Origin: Pseudomonadota bacterium
GTDB lineage: Bacteria; Myxococcota_A; UBA796; SXON01
Length of the DNA: 64,000 nucleotides
Assembly (NCBI GenBank): GCA_030685065.1
Contig: JAUXQH010000001.1
Location: forward strand, 124,001-188,000
Direction of reading: 5' to 3'
The notes beneath the pieces were generated by a model, which did no database searches, was not told where the DNA came from, and saw nothing but the letters and a program-made list of their open reading frames with translations. This document shows, piece by piece, positions 28,771 through 36,699 of the stretch. Every line of letters begins with the position of its first letter. The stretch's first letter is position 1. A program made the position numbers and the translations under genes.

Positions 28771-28911
28771 CTATCGGCGGAGACGGCCGCCGGGGCGGCG
28801 CTTGGTAAGCTCGCCACGCGCGCGCATGCGCTGCTTGGTGTGCTTGGCCTTCAGCTTCGCGCGGTGACGGGAGGACTTGTTCCGGTTCTTCTTGGGCGCA
28901 GTCTTGGACAT
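28771..28911 (-). CDS. 46-aa strongly basic protein directly before malQ
   Basis: An ORF of 46 aa starting ATG at 28909-28911 (GGAG six bases upstream) and stopping TAG at 28771-28773. It has 20 Lys/Arg in 46 residues; the N-terminal half reads MSKTAPKKNRNKSSRHRAKL and the end is RRPGGRLRR. Composition fits a ribosome-associated or nucleic-acid-binding peptide such as the small extra ribosomal proteins (bTHX, bS22 or bL37 type), but it matches none of those I can recall closely. It stops immediately before the malQ TTG. A strong ribosome site and in-frame integrity in GC-rich DNA support reality. Confidence 0.7.
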   Translation of the reverse strand: MSKTAPKKNRNKSSRHRAKLKAKHTKQRMRARGELTKRRPGGRLRR

Positions 28912-28970
28912 GATCAACTCCGGCCGGCCGGCTATCCCACGCGAGGGCGCCTGTCACGCGCCGAGATCAT

Positions 28971-29007
28971 CTGGAAATTCCAGAGCGAGCGCGCGCGCGG
29001 CGCGCTC
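28971..29007 (-). terminator. Inverted repeats between the RelA/SpoT-like gene and the small basic gene
   Basis: A perfect 8-bp stem GAGCGCGC/GCGCGCTC (28987-29007, 5-base loop) lies just past the RelA/SpoT-like gene and could be its terminator. Four bases further on the minus strand is a 13-base palindrome CTGGAAATTCCAG (28971-28983), a possible operator for the basic protein-malQ unit. Neither has a T-run. Confidence 0.35.
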
Positions 29008-29033
29008 CCCAGCAGGTGGGCACCGCGTGGATC

Positions 29034-30101
29034 CTACCGACGAGCCTGGGGAGAGCGCCCGAGCCGCTCGTAGACCCGCGCGCGCTGGCGCAACTTGTAG
29101 GCATCGTGCCGGCTCTCCCCTTCTTCGTTGGCCGTATCGCTCGCCGCGTCCACCACCTGGAACTCGACCAGCACCGCCACCGCGGCGCCGAGGAGCGCGG
29201 GGTGGGTCGGCGGCTGCACGCCCGGGATCTCGTAGACGGGCACCGGAAGGTCGACGATGAAATTGATGACCCGGTAGACGTGGCCGGAGTCCGGGTTGGC
29301 GGCGGGGGGACGCGCCCGAAGGATGCCCCGGAGCTCGGGGAGGTCGGAGGCGGTGTCCAGCTCCTCCTCCGTGAGCAGGCTGTTCACGCTCTCCCCGGGG
29401 ATGATCGCCGGAAAGGGCACGAGGTTTCGGAACAACCACGCGAGCGCGGGCACGACCTCCTCCCGGGTCTCCGTGACGATGCGGAACCGGAGCTTGTCGT
29501 ACACGGTCGCGGCCGTGGACTCGCGCTTCGCGAGCAGCTTCGTGATGACGCTCGGGCGCGTCTTTCGATTTCCGTAGAAGGCGCGTAACGGAAAGTTCGC
29601 CCGCATCCGCTCCGCCGCGGCGAGCACCTTCTCGTTGGCCAGCTCGATGAGGTCGATCTCGCGGAACGCGCTCTGGGAGCGCAGCTCCTGCATCTCGAGG
29701 TGGTTGATGACGTGCATCAACTTGAGCACCGCGCAGTACTGGATCCGGTCGCGGCTGAAGCGATCGCGCATGGACGCCCGCAAAAAGGCATCCCGCACGT
29801 CCCGCGGGCGGCGCACCTCGTGTCGGAAGGTCAGGCCGACATGCTCTTCCAGGTAATTGACCGCCTGGTTGTAGACATATTGCAGACGCTCACGTGCCCA
29901 TCCGTCGTGAGACACATCACACAGCCAGAGCCGGAGAAAATTGTCCACGTCCGCGTAGGTCCGGAACGAGAGACCGGTCCAGTCGACCACCGAGCCCCCC
30001 GTGAGGGCCAGGAGCACGGCGTCCTTGTCGAGCGCCGACAAGCGTGTCTGCTCGCGGATCGGCGCGGGGGTCTCGTCGAGCTCGATGATGTCCGGCCGCA
30101 T
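29034..30101 (-). CDS. RelA/SpoT-like nucleotidyltransferase-fold protein (TIGR04552-like)
   Basis: 355 aa. A helical N-terminal region (about 1-165) is followed by a segment that reads like a divergent RelA/SpoT synthetase: NRKTRPSVITKLL at 178-190 (R.K..S...KL), YDKLRFRIVTETREE at 201-215 (the DIVGVRIV strand), a C-terminal VEFQVVD at 312-318 (the EIQIRT strand) and EGESRHDAYKLRQ at 327-339 (the H..YK helix). The Y-x-S-L-H substrate region of true synthetases is not seen; HVYRVINFIVDLPV takes its place. I recall TIGR04552, a family largely confined to myxobacteria, as related; that is from memory. Probably cytosolic; (p)ppGpp synthesis is unproven. ATG 30099-30101. Confidence 0.65.
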   Translation of the reverse strand: MRPDIIELDETPAPIREQTRLSALDKDAVLLALTGGSVVDWTGLSFRTYADVDNFLRLWLCDVSHDGWARERLQYVYNQAVNYLEEHVGLTFRHEVRRPRDVRDAFLRASMRDRFSRDRIQYCAVLKLMHVINHLEMQELRSQSAFREIDLIELANEKVLAAAERMRANFPLRAFYGNRKTRPSVITKLLAKRESTAATVYDKLRFRIVTETREEVVPALAWLFRNLVPFPAIIPGESVNSLLTEEELDTASDLPELRGILRARPPAANPDSGHVYRVINFIVDLPVPVYEIPGVQPPTHPALLGAAVAVLVEFQVVDAASDTANEEGESRHDAYKLRQRARVYERLGRSPQARR

Positions 30102-30167
30102 TGTGAAACCCCCGTCACGCACCTAACCCCGTGCGGCCTGCGTCGTTCTCCGTTAGACCGGCCGCCC

Positions 30168-30908
30168 ATGAACCGTATCGGCATCGCTCAGGTACTCCGC
30201 AACGCCTTCGGGGTCCTGTTCAGGAACTTCGGCATCGTCCTCCTCATCGCGGTGGTGATGGGAGGCGTCGGCTGGGCCATCGCCGACTTCATCGGCGCCA
30301 AGGCGCTCGAAGTCTGGAAGCCCGCGACCGGCCAGCAGGCGATGGTGATCAGCCAGGTCTCGCAGACCATCTGGCTCACCCTCTGGGGCTGCATCGTCGG
30401 CGCCTGGGCGGCCCCCGCCACGCTTTACCTCTGGGTACAGCACGAAAAAAAGAAGCCGGCGAGCCTCTATGAGGCCGTGAATTACGGCCTCAACCGGTTC
30501 CCTCGCGTCGTCAAGGCCCACGCCCGCGCGCTCTTCATCGTGCAGCTCGGCATGATCGTCATCGTACCGGGCATCCTCTTCGGGCTGCAGTACGCGTTCG
30601 TCGATGCCATCGCGACGCTCGACAACGAGGAGAAGGATCCCCTCGCCCGCTCGCGCAAGCTCACGTCCGGCCGTCGCGGCACGCTGTTCCGCACGTTCGC
30701 GGTGTTCCTCCTCTGGTGGGCGCCCACGCAGCTCGGCGGCTTCTTCTGGCTCCAGGGCCTCGGCACCTGGGCGCTCGCGCTCGGCGGCGTGATCGACGCG
30801 CTGGTGCTCATCGCCCTCGACCTCTGCATGGTCCAGTTCTACCTGGACCTGTTCCGGAAGCCGGCCGCCGCGGCCGCCACAGCGCCGGTCACGCTCAGCA
30901 AGAGCTGA
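30168..30908 (+). CDS. Polytopic membrane protein of unknown function
   Basis: 246 aa with about five hydrophobic segments (around 18-45, 64-90, 120-150, 178-200, 205-230) and a polar C terminus rich in Ala and Lys. The pattern (short N-terminal amphipathic start, paired helices, ..ARSRKLTSGRRGTLFRTF) resembles glycerophosphoryl-diester-phosphodiesterase-like or other DUF membrane domains, but no family is recognised. ATG 30168. The stop codon is one base from the GTG of mfd, suggesting co-transcription. Divergent from the RelA/SpoT-like gene. Confidence 0.75.
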   Translation: MNRIGIAQVLRNAFGVLFRNFGIVLLIAVVMGGVGWAIADFIGAKALEVWKPATGQQAMVISQVSQTIWLTLWGCIVGAWAAPATLYLWVQHEKKKPASLYEAVNYGLNRFPRVVKAHARALFIVQLGMIVIVPGILFGLQYAFVDAIATLDNEEKDPLARSRKLTSGRRGTLFRTFAVFLLWWAPTQLGGFFWLQGLGTWALALGGVIDALVLIALDLCMVQFYLDLFRKPAAAAATAPVTLSKS

Positions 30909-30909
30909 C

Positions 30910-33900
30910 GTGGCCTGGCTCGCCGACGTTCCCCGCCTCGTCGGGCGGCCCCTCGGCGGGCTCGTGGGCGGAGCGGGCCCCTACGCCCTCTCCGGTCTCA
31001 AGTCGGCGTGGATCGTCGTGCCGACGCGGGAGGACGCCGATCACTGGGTCCGCGCGCTCCGCTTCTTCGGAGCCTCCGCCCTTCTCTATCCCGCGGATGA
31101 CGGGCGGCCGTGGGACGGCGTCTCTCCGCATCCGGAGCTGCCCCGGCAGCGGCTGACCGCGCGGGCCACCCCCAACGCCCTGGTTGTCGCGCCAGCGAAG
31201 GCGCTCCTCCTCCGCGCCCCGCGCGAGGTCGACATCCGCGAGCTCCGGGTCGGCCAGGAATACGAACGCAGCGCGCTCTTCGCGTGGCTCGGCGCGCGCG
31301 GCTACCTCGCGACGCAGCGCGTGGAGGAGCCCGGCTGCTGGTCCGTCCGCGGGGGCCTGACCGACATCTGGAGCGCGGGGGCGAAGGCTCCGGCGCGCAT
31401 CGAGTGGTTCGACAACGAAGTCGCGTCCATCCGCACGTTCGACGCCGCAACGCAGCGCGGCACGGGGAAGCGCGAGAGCCTTCGGCTCCTGCCCGCGCGC
31501 GAAGCCACGCTCGACGCGGCCTCGGCCGAGCGCGCGGCGGCCTACATCCACGCGCTCGCGAGCGAGCGGGAGATCCCGCCGACCGAGCGCCGCCGCGTCC
31601 TGCAGGACCTGCGCAACGGCGTGTGGTTTCCCGGCGCCGAGGACTACCTCCCCGCCCTGGTCGACCTCGAGGCGATCCGCCCCGGCGCCCCGCTCTACGT
31701 GGTCGAGCCCGACCTCGTGCGCGCCGAGCTCCGCCGCTTCGACGAGCAGGTTCGCGCCCGCTTCGACGCGCTCGATCCGGACGACCGCCCGCTCGTGCGC
31801 CCGTTCGACCGCTATCTGCCCGCCGCGGAGGCCCACCTCGACGGCGCCATCGCCCTCACCTCCCTCGTCTTCGAGGGCGCGGTCCCGTTCGAGACCCGCA
31901 CCACCGCCTCGTTGAAGGTGGGCGCGGGTGACCTGCTCCCCGTCGTCAAGCAGCTCCGTGCCTGGTACAAGGATGGCCGCGCGGTGACCGTGGTGGCCGA
32001 GAGCGCCGGCCGCGCCGAGCGCCTGCGCGCCCTGTTCGAGCCGCACGGGCTGACGTTCGCGAGCGCGCGCGCCCGCCCCGGAGAGCTCGGCCTCGAAGTG
32101 GGGGACCTCCCCCAGGGTTTCGTGTCGGACGAGGCCGTGTTCGTCTCGGCGGACGAGATCTTCGTCGAGCACGTGGAGCGCCGCGAGGCCGGCGTGCGGT
32201 CGGGCTCGGGGGACTTCCGGCGCGCGGCGGCGGCGAGCTTCGCGGGGGTGCGCCCGGGGGATCTGGTGGTGCACGATCGCCACGGCGTCGGGCAGTTCCA
32301 GGGCCTCGCGCGGATGCCGCTCGGCGAGGTCGCGGGGGACTTCGTGATCGTCGCCTTCCGCGACGGCGAGAAGCTGTACGTCCCGGTCCACCGGCTCGAT
32401 CTGCTCATGCCCTACCGGTCGGTGGGCGACGGCGCGACGCCCCGCCTGGACCGCCTCGGCGGCGTCACCTGGGACGCCCGCAAGGCGAAGGTCAAGGACG
32501 CCGTCCTCAAGATGGCGCACGAGCTGCTCCGGCTCTACGCGCGCCGCAAGATCGTCCGCGCGCAGGCCTTCCACGGCAAGGACGCGCTCTACCAGCAGTT
32601 CGAAGAGACCTTTCCCTTCGTGGAGACGCCCGACCAGGAGCGCGCCATCCTCGACGTCCTGGACGATCTGGGTCGCGAGGAGCCGATGGATCGCCTGCTC
32701 GTGGGCGACGTGGGCTTCGGCAAGACCGAAGTCGCCATGCGTGCATGCTTTCGGGTGGTCGAGGGGGGCGCCCAGGCCGTCGTGTTGTGCCCCACCACGA
32801 TCCTCGCCTTCCAGCATGGCGAGTCGTTCCGGCGCCGCCTCCTTGGGTTCCCCATCCGCGTCGAGGTGCTCTCCCGCTTCCAGAGCGCCGCCGACGTGAA
32901 GCGCATCCACGCGGATCTCGCCGCCGGCAGCGTGGACGTGCTGATCGCCACCAGCCGAGCGCTCGGCCGCGCTGTGCGCTTCAAGAACCTCGCGCTCGTG
33001 GTCGTGGACGAGGAGCACCGATTCGGCATCGCCCAGAAAGAGGCGCTCAAGAAGCTCGCGACCGGCGCCCACATCCTCGCGATGTCCGCCACGCCCATCC
33101 CGCGCACGCTCCAGATGGCGCTCTCCGGCGTGCGCCAGCTCTCCGTCATGGCGACCCCTCCCGGGGGGCGGCACCCGGTTCGCACCGAGATCGCGCGGTT
33201 CTCGGCCGAGCGCGTGCGGGAAGACGTGATGCACGAGCTGCGACGCGGCGGGCAGGTGTACTTCGTGCACAACCGCGTCGAGGACATCGAGGCCATCGCG
33301 CAGTGGGTCCGGGAAACGGTCCCGGAGGCCATCGTCGCGGTCGGGCACGGCCAGATGTCGGACGAGGCGTTGGAGCGGGTGCTGGTCGGCTTCGTCCGGC
33401 GCGAGTCCAACGTGTTCGTGTGCACCACGATCATCGAGAGCGGCATCGACCTGCCGAACGTCAACACGATGATCGTCGACAAGGCCGACCACCTCGGCCT
33501 GGCCCAGCTGTACCAGCTGCGCGGCCGCATCGGGCGGGGGTCCACCCGCGCGACCTGCACCCTCCTCGTTCACGGCGTCGGGGACATCCGTCGGGAGGCC
33601 ATCGCGCGCCTGCGCGTGCTCCAGGAGAACACCGAGCTCGGCAGCGGCTTCGCGCTCGCGTCGAACGACCTCGAGCTGCGCGGCGGCGGAGACTTCCTCG
33701 GCGACAAGCAGCACGGACACATCGCGTCCATCGGGTTCGACGCCTACCTCGAGCTCCTCGAGGAGGCCGTCCACGAGGCGCGGGGCGAGGCCTCGCGGCG
33801 CCAGCTCGAGCCGGAGATCGAGGTGGCGGCGCCGTCGTTCGTCCCCGACGAGTACGTGCCGGACCTGTCCGCCCGCCTCGAGACCTACCAGCGCCTCGCC

Positions 33901-34302
33901 CGCGCGCGCACCCGGGAGGAGGCGCGGGGCGTCATCGAGCGGCTCGAGCACCTCTACGGCCCGCCGCCGCCCGAGGTGCTCAACCTCGGCTGGCTCTCGG
34001 AGAGCCGCGTCCGATGCCGCGAGCTCGGCATCGAGCACGTCGCGTTCCTGAAGATCCGGATCCTGATGCGGCTCCACGCGCCCACGCACGTCCTCCCTCA
34101 GACCCTCGAGCGGCTCCTGACGAACGAGCCCGCGCGGTTCCGGCGGCTGGGCGAGCACGAGATCGAGGTGCGCATCACGCCCCAGGAGGGCGCGCACCCC
34201 TTCCGCGTGCTGGAGTGGGTGCTCCAGCGGCTCGGCGAGCGGCCCGACGCACCACAAGCGGAGGTCCGCGCCTCGAGGCGACTCGTGCGAACAGGCCGGT
34301 GA
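30910..34302 (+). CDS. mfd: Transcription-repair coupling factor
   Basis: 1130-aa SF2 translocase that removes RNA polymerase stalled at DNA damage and recruits UvrA. UvrB-homology region about 1-330, RNA-polymerase-interacting CarD-like domain near 447 (GDLVVHDRHGVGQF), translocase with Walker A GDVGFGKTE near 598-606, DEEHRFG near 700, SATPIPRTLQMAL, TRG-type RGRIGRG, and the C-terminal regulatory D7 domain. Near family length, with nothing missing. GTG 30910 lies one base after the previous stop. It converges with the TldE-like gene. Confidence 0.96.
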   Translation: MAWLADVPRLVGRPLGGLVGGAGPYALSGLKSAWIVVPTREDADHWVRALRFFGASALLYPADDGRPWDGVSPHPELPRQRLTARATPNALVVAPAKALLLRAPREVDIRELRVGQEYERSALFAWLGARGYLATQRVEEPGCWSVRGGLTDIWSAGAKAPARIEWFDNEVASIRTFDAATQRGTGKRESLRLLPAREATLDAASAERAAAYIHALASEREIPPTERRRVLQDLRNGVWFPGAEDYLPALVDLEAIRPGAPLYVVEPDLVRAELRRFDEQVRARFDALDPDDRPLVRPFDRYLPAAEAHLDGAIALTSLVFEGAVPFETRTTASLKVGAGDLLPVVKQLRAWYKDGRAVTVVAESAGRAERLRALFEPHGLTFASARARPGELGLEVGDLPQGFVSDEAVFVSADEIFVEHVERREAGVRSGSGDFRRAAAASFAGVRPGDLVVHDRHGVGQFQGLARMPLGEVAGDFVIVAFRDGEKLYVPVHRLDLLMPYRSVGDGATPRLDRLGGVTWDARKAKVKDAVLKMAHELLRLYARRKIVRAQAFHGKDALYQQFEETFPFVETPDQERAILDVLDDLGREEPMDRLLVGDVGFGKTEVAMRACFRVVEGGAQAVVLCPTTILAFQHGESFRRRLLGFPIRVEVLSRFQSAADVKRIHADLAAGSVDVLIATSRALGRAVRFKNLALVVVDEEHRFGIAQKEALKKLATGAHILAMSATPIPRTLQMALSGVRQLSVMATPPGGRHPVRTEIARFSAERVREDVMHELRRGGQVYFVHNRVEDIEAIAQWVRETVPEAIVAVGHGQMSDEALERVLVGFVRRESNVFVCTTIIESGIDLPNVNTMIVDKADHLGLAQLYQLRGRIGRGSTRATCTLLVHGVGDIRREAIARLRVLQENTELGSGFALASNDLELRGGGDFLGDKQHGHIASIGFDAYLELLEEAVHEARGEASRRQLEPEIEVAAPSFVPDEYVPDLSARLETYQRLARARTREEARGVIERLEHLYGPPPPEVLNLGWLSESRVRCRELGIEHVAFLKIRILMRLHAPTHVLPQTLERLLTNEPARFRRLGEHEIEVRITPQEGAHPFRVLEWVLQRLGERPDAPQAEVRASRRLVRTGR

Positions 34303-34332
34303 GGCGCGTCCGCGCGGGCCCCGCGATGACGA

Positions 34333-35595
34333 TCAGGTGCTGAGCACCGACCCCTCGAACACCGCGGTCGGCGCGTCCACCTCACAGCTGCGCTCCTGAT
34401 CCGACGCGACCTCGCGGAGCGCGTTGAGGAGATCCGGAAGGGAGACGTCGAAGCCGACGCGCGCGCTGCCGATCCGCTCGCCCTTCTCGACGATGACGAC
34501 CGGCACGTCGCCGCGGAGGCGGCCGGCTCTCAGGTCGAGCGGAGGCAGGCGATCGAGGAGGAGGTAGCTGTCCAGCTCGGAGAGGATCACGTTGCGGGTG
34601 CGCGCGCCGGGACGGACGATGAGGTTGGTCGGCCCGAGCACGCCGTTGCTGACGTGCCCGGTGGGGCGCCAGCCCCCCGCGCGCGCGGTCTCGGGGTCAT
34701 GGTACAGGCCGTGCACCACGCCCTCCTTCAAGAGCGCCACCGCGATCGGCGGTACCCCGCGGTCATCGAAGGCCCGGGTGTAGAGGCCTCCGAACAACCC
34801 GGCGTCGTCGGTGACGTGGAACAGCGCGCTCGCGAGGCGCTTGCCGAGGAACCGGGAGAGGAAGCCGCCCGCTCCCACCGCGACGGCCGAGAACGCCGGC
34901 GCCAAGCCGCGCGCGAGGTCCGCCATCAAGCGCGGCTCGAACACGACGGGTGGCCTGCCGGCGGGACACGCGACGGGCCGGACGAGCGGCTCCATCCGGC
35001 GGCGCAGCTCGGGCCCGAAGGGGAGGCTCGCCACGTCGGAGAAGTGCCGCGAGGCGATGCGGTGGGAGGCCGTCACGTCGCCCAGGCCGACCTCGGCGGC
35101 GACCTCGTACGAGGTCGCCGACTCGGCCGCCTCGACCCCGCGGGTGTTCATCCACGCCCGTTCGTCTCGCCACTGCCGGTACCTGAGGGTCCGGGCCCGA
35201 AGGCCGCCCAGGTTGAACGCCTTCTCGGCGAACGCGAGGATCTCGCTCCGGTCCTCCTCCGCGATCTGGGGGTGCCGATGGTCGTCGATTCCCAACGCAC
35301 CGGCGCGGATCGCCATGCGTTCGGCGGGCCCGGCCAACGGATCGGCCGGCGCGACCTGCGCGACCGCGAGCGCCTTCGCGACGGCATCGGTCGCGAGCGG
35401 CGCCGTGCCGAGCCCCGCGGCCCCGCCGTCCCGCCACACCCGGACGGTCCACGTGATCTCTTCCCGCTGCGCGGGGGACTGCCGCGATCCGGTCTGCTCG
35501 AGGGAGACGCGTCGCACGCGGAGCACCTCGGCGGCCTTGGCGCCCGCGTCCCTCGCTTGATCCAGCACTGCCACCAACCGTGCGCGATCCTCCAC
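34333..35595 (-). CDS. TldE/PmbA-family protein
   Basis: 420 aa in the TldD/PmbA fold. It lacks the HExxxH metal motif of TldD, which marks it as the TldE/PmbA-like non-catalytic partner. Family segments: SDVASLPFGPEL, GLAPAFSAVAVGAGGFLSRFLGKRLASALFHVTDDAG, AFDDRGVPPIAVALLKEGVVHGLYHD and TNLIVRPG. A heterodimer with TldD acts in peptide maturation in other bacteria; no tldD gene is present in this window. GTG 35593-35595 has GGGAGG five bases upstream. It is divergent from the phosphoesterase lipoprotein. Confidence 0.85.
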   Translation of the reverse strand: MEDRARLVAVLDQARDAGAKAAEVLRVRRVSLEQTGSRQSPAQREEITWTVRVWRDGGAAGLGTAPLATDAVAKALAVAQVAPADPLAGPAERMAIRAGALGIDDHRHPQIAEEDRSEILAFAEKAFNLGGLRARTLRYRQWRDERAWMNTRGVEAAESATSYEVAAEVGLGDVTASHRIASRHFSDVASLPFGPELRRRMEPLVRPVACPAGRPPVVFEPRLMADLARGLAPAFSAVAVGAGGFLSRFLGKRLASALFHVTDDAGLFGGLYTRAFDDRGVPPIAVALLKEGVVHGLYHDPETARAGGWRPTGHVSNGVLGPTNLIVRPGARTRNVILSELDSYLLLDRLPPLDLRAGRLRGDVPVVIVEKGERIGSARVGFDVSLPDLLNALREVASDQERSCEVDAPTAVFEGSVLST

Positions 35596-35651
35596 GATGG
35601 CCTCCCGTGCTGCGGGCTATCCGGCTTCGGACTCGCTGGATAGGTGTCGGC

Positions 35652-36557
35652 ATGCCGCTCCTGCTCCTCGCCGCCTGCCTGTCCGAGCCGAGCGCCCCTC
35701 CAGCCCCCGCGCCCACGCCCCCGGTCGCCACTCCGCCGGTCGCCACCCCGCCGGTCGCCACGGCGCCGCCCGAGGGCCGGCCCGCGCCCGACCGCCTCGT
35801 GGCGATCGGCGATCTGCACGGCGATCTGGCATCGGCCCTGGCCGTGCTCCGCCTCGCCGGCCTCGTCGACGCCGCCGGCGCCTGGTCCGGAGGCCGTGCG
35901 TGGCTCGTGCAGACCGGCGACATCACGGACCGCGGCCCCGACTCCCGCGGCGTCATCGCGCTGATCCGCCGGCTCCAGGCGGAGGCGCGCGCGGCCGGAG
36001 GCGAGGTCGTGCCGCTCCTCGGCAACCACGAGGTCATGAACCTGACTGGAGACTGGCGCTACGTGAGCCCGGAGGACCTCGCCTCCTACGGCGGAGAAGC
36101 GGCGCGCAAGGCGGCCTACGCCCCCTCCGGGGACGACGGCGCCTGGCTCCTCTCGCAGGACGCCGTCGCGCGGGTCGGCAGCACCGTGTTCGCGCACGGC
36201 GGCGTCGACGCGCGCTGGGCGCGCCAGGGAGTACGCGGGCTCAACGCAATCGTCCGCGCCGCGCTCCTCGGCCAGGGCCCCAAAGAGGTGCTCGGCTCGG
36301 ACGGGCCCCTCTGGAACCGGGCCTACCTGCTCTCCGACCCGGTCACGGCGTGCGCGGAGCTGGGCCGCGCGCTCAACGAGCTCGGGGCCGCCCGGATGGT
36401 CGTCGGCCACACGACCCAGGACAGCGGGCGCATCGCGGAGCGCTGCGGCGGCCAGCTCTGGGGGATCGACACCGGGATCTCCGCCCACTACGGCACCAAT
36501 CTCGCCGCGCTCGAGATCCGAGGCGAGTTCGTAACTCCGGTGTATGTAGCCCCTTGA
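35652..36557 (+). CDS. Calcineurin-like metallophosphoesterase lipoprotein
   Basis: 301 aa. MPLLLLAAC puts the lipidation site at Cys9, followed by a Pro/Ala repeat (PVAT repeated three times) and then a metallophosphatase domain of the PPP type: GDLHGDL, GDITDRGPDSRG, LLGNHEVMNLTGDW, VFAHGGV and VVGHTTQ, all metal-binding motifs in order. Predicted to be periplasmic-side. A GTG at 35607 in the same frame would give a conventional basic n-region and longer signal peptide; the shorter start has the better AGGTG ribosome site. It could be a protein phosphatase or a Shewanella-type phosphatase relative. Confidence 0.88.
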   Translation: MPLLLLAACLSEPSAPPAPAPTPPVATPPVATPPVATAPPEGRPAPDRLVAIGDLHGDLASALAVLRLAGLVDAAGAWSGGRAWLVQTGDITDRGPDSRGVIALIRRLQAEARAAGGEVVPLLGNHEVMNLTGDWRYVSPEDLASYGGEAARKAAYAPSGDDGAWLLSQDAVARVGSTVFAHGGVDARWARQGVRGLNAIVRAALLGQGPKEVLGSDGPLWNRAYLLSDPVTACAELGRALNELGAARMVVGHTTQDSGRIAERCGGQLWGIDTGISAHYGTNLAALEIRGEFVTPVYVAP

Positions 36558-36699
36558 TCCAACCTGATGTTCAAGCCGTTATCGCTCAGCCCCTGTCCGG
36601 CGGCGAGCGCCTGAAATAAACTGCCGCGCCTCGCCCGGTGCCTCCGCCGTGCGCCTGGCTGCCGCCCGCCCTCCCGTCGCAACGCTCCGAGGTCCATCG

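Noticed and set aside
30895-34257. 1120-aa minus-strand frame opposite mfd
   Set aside because: Shadow of the mfd codon pattern; no recognisable domain.
34313-34325. Short GC stem between mfd and the TldE-like gene
   Set aside because: Five base pairs in GC-rich DNA without a T-run; too common by chance.
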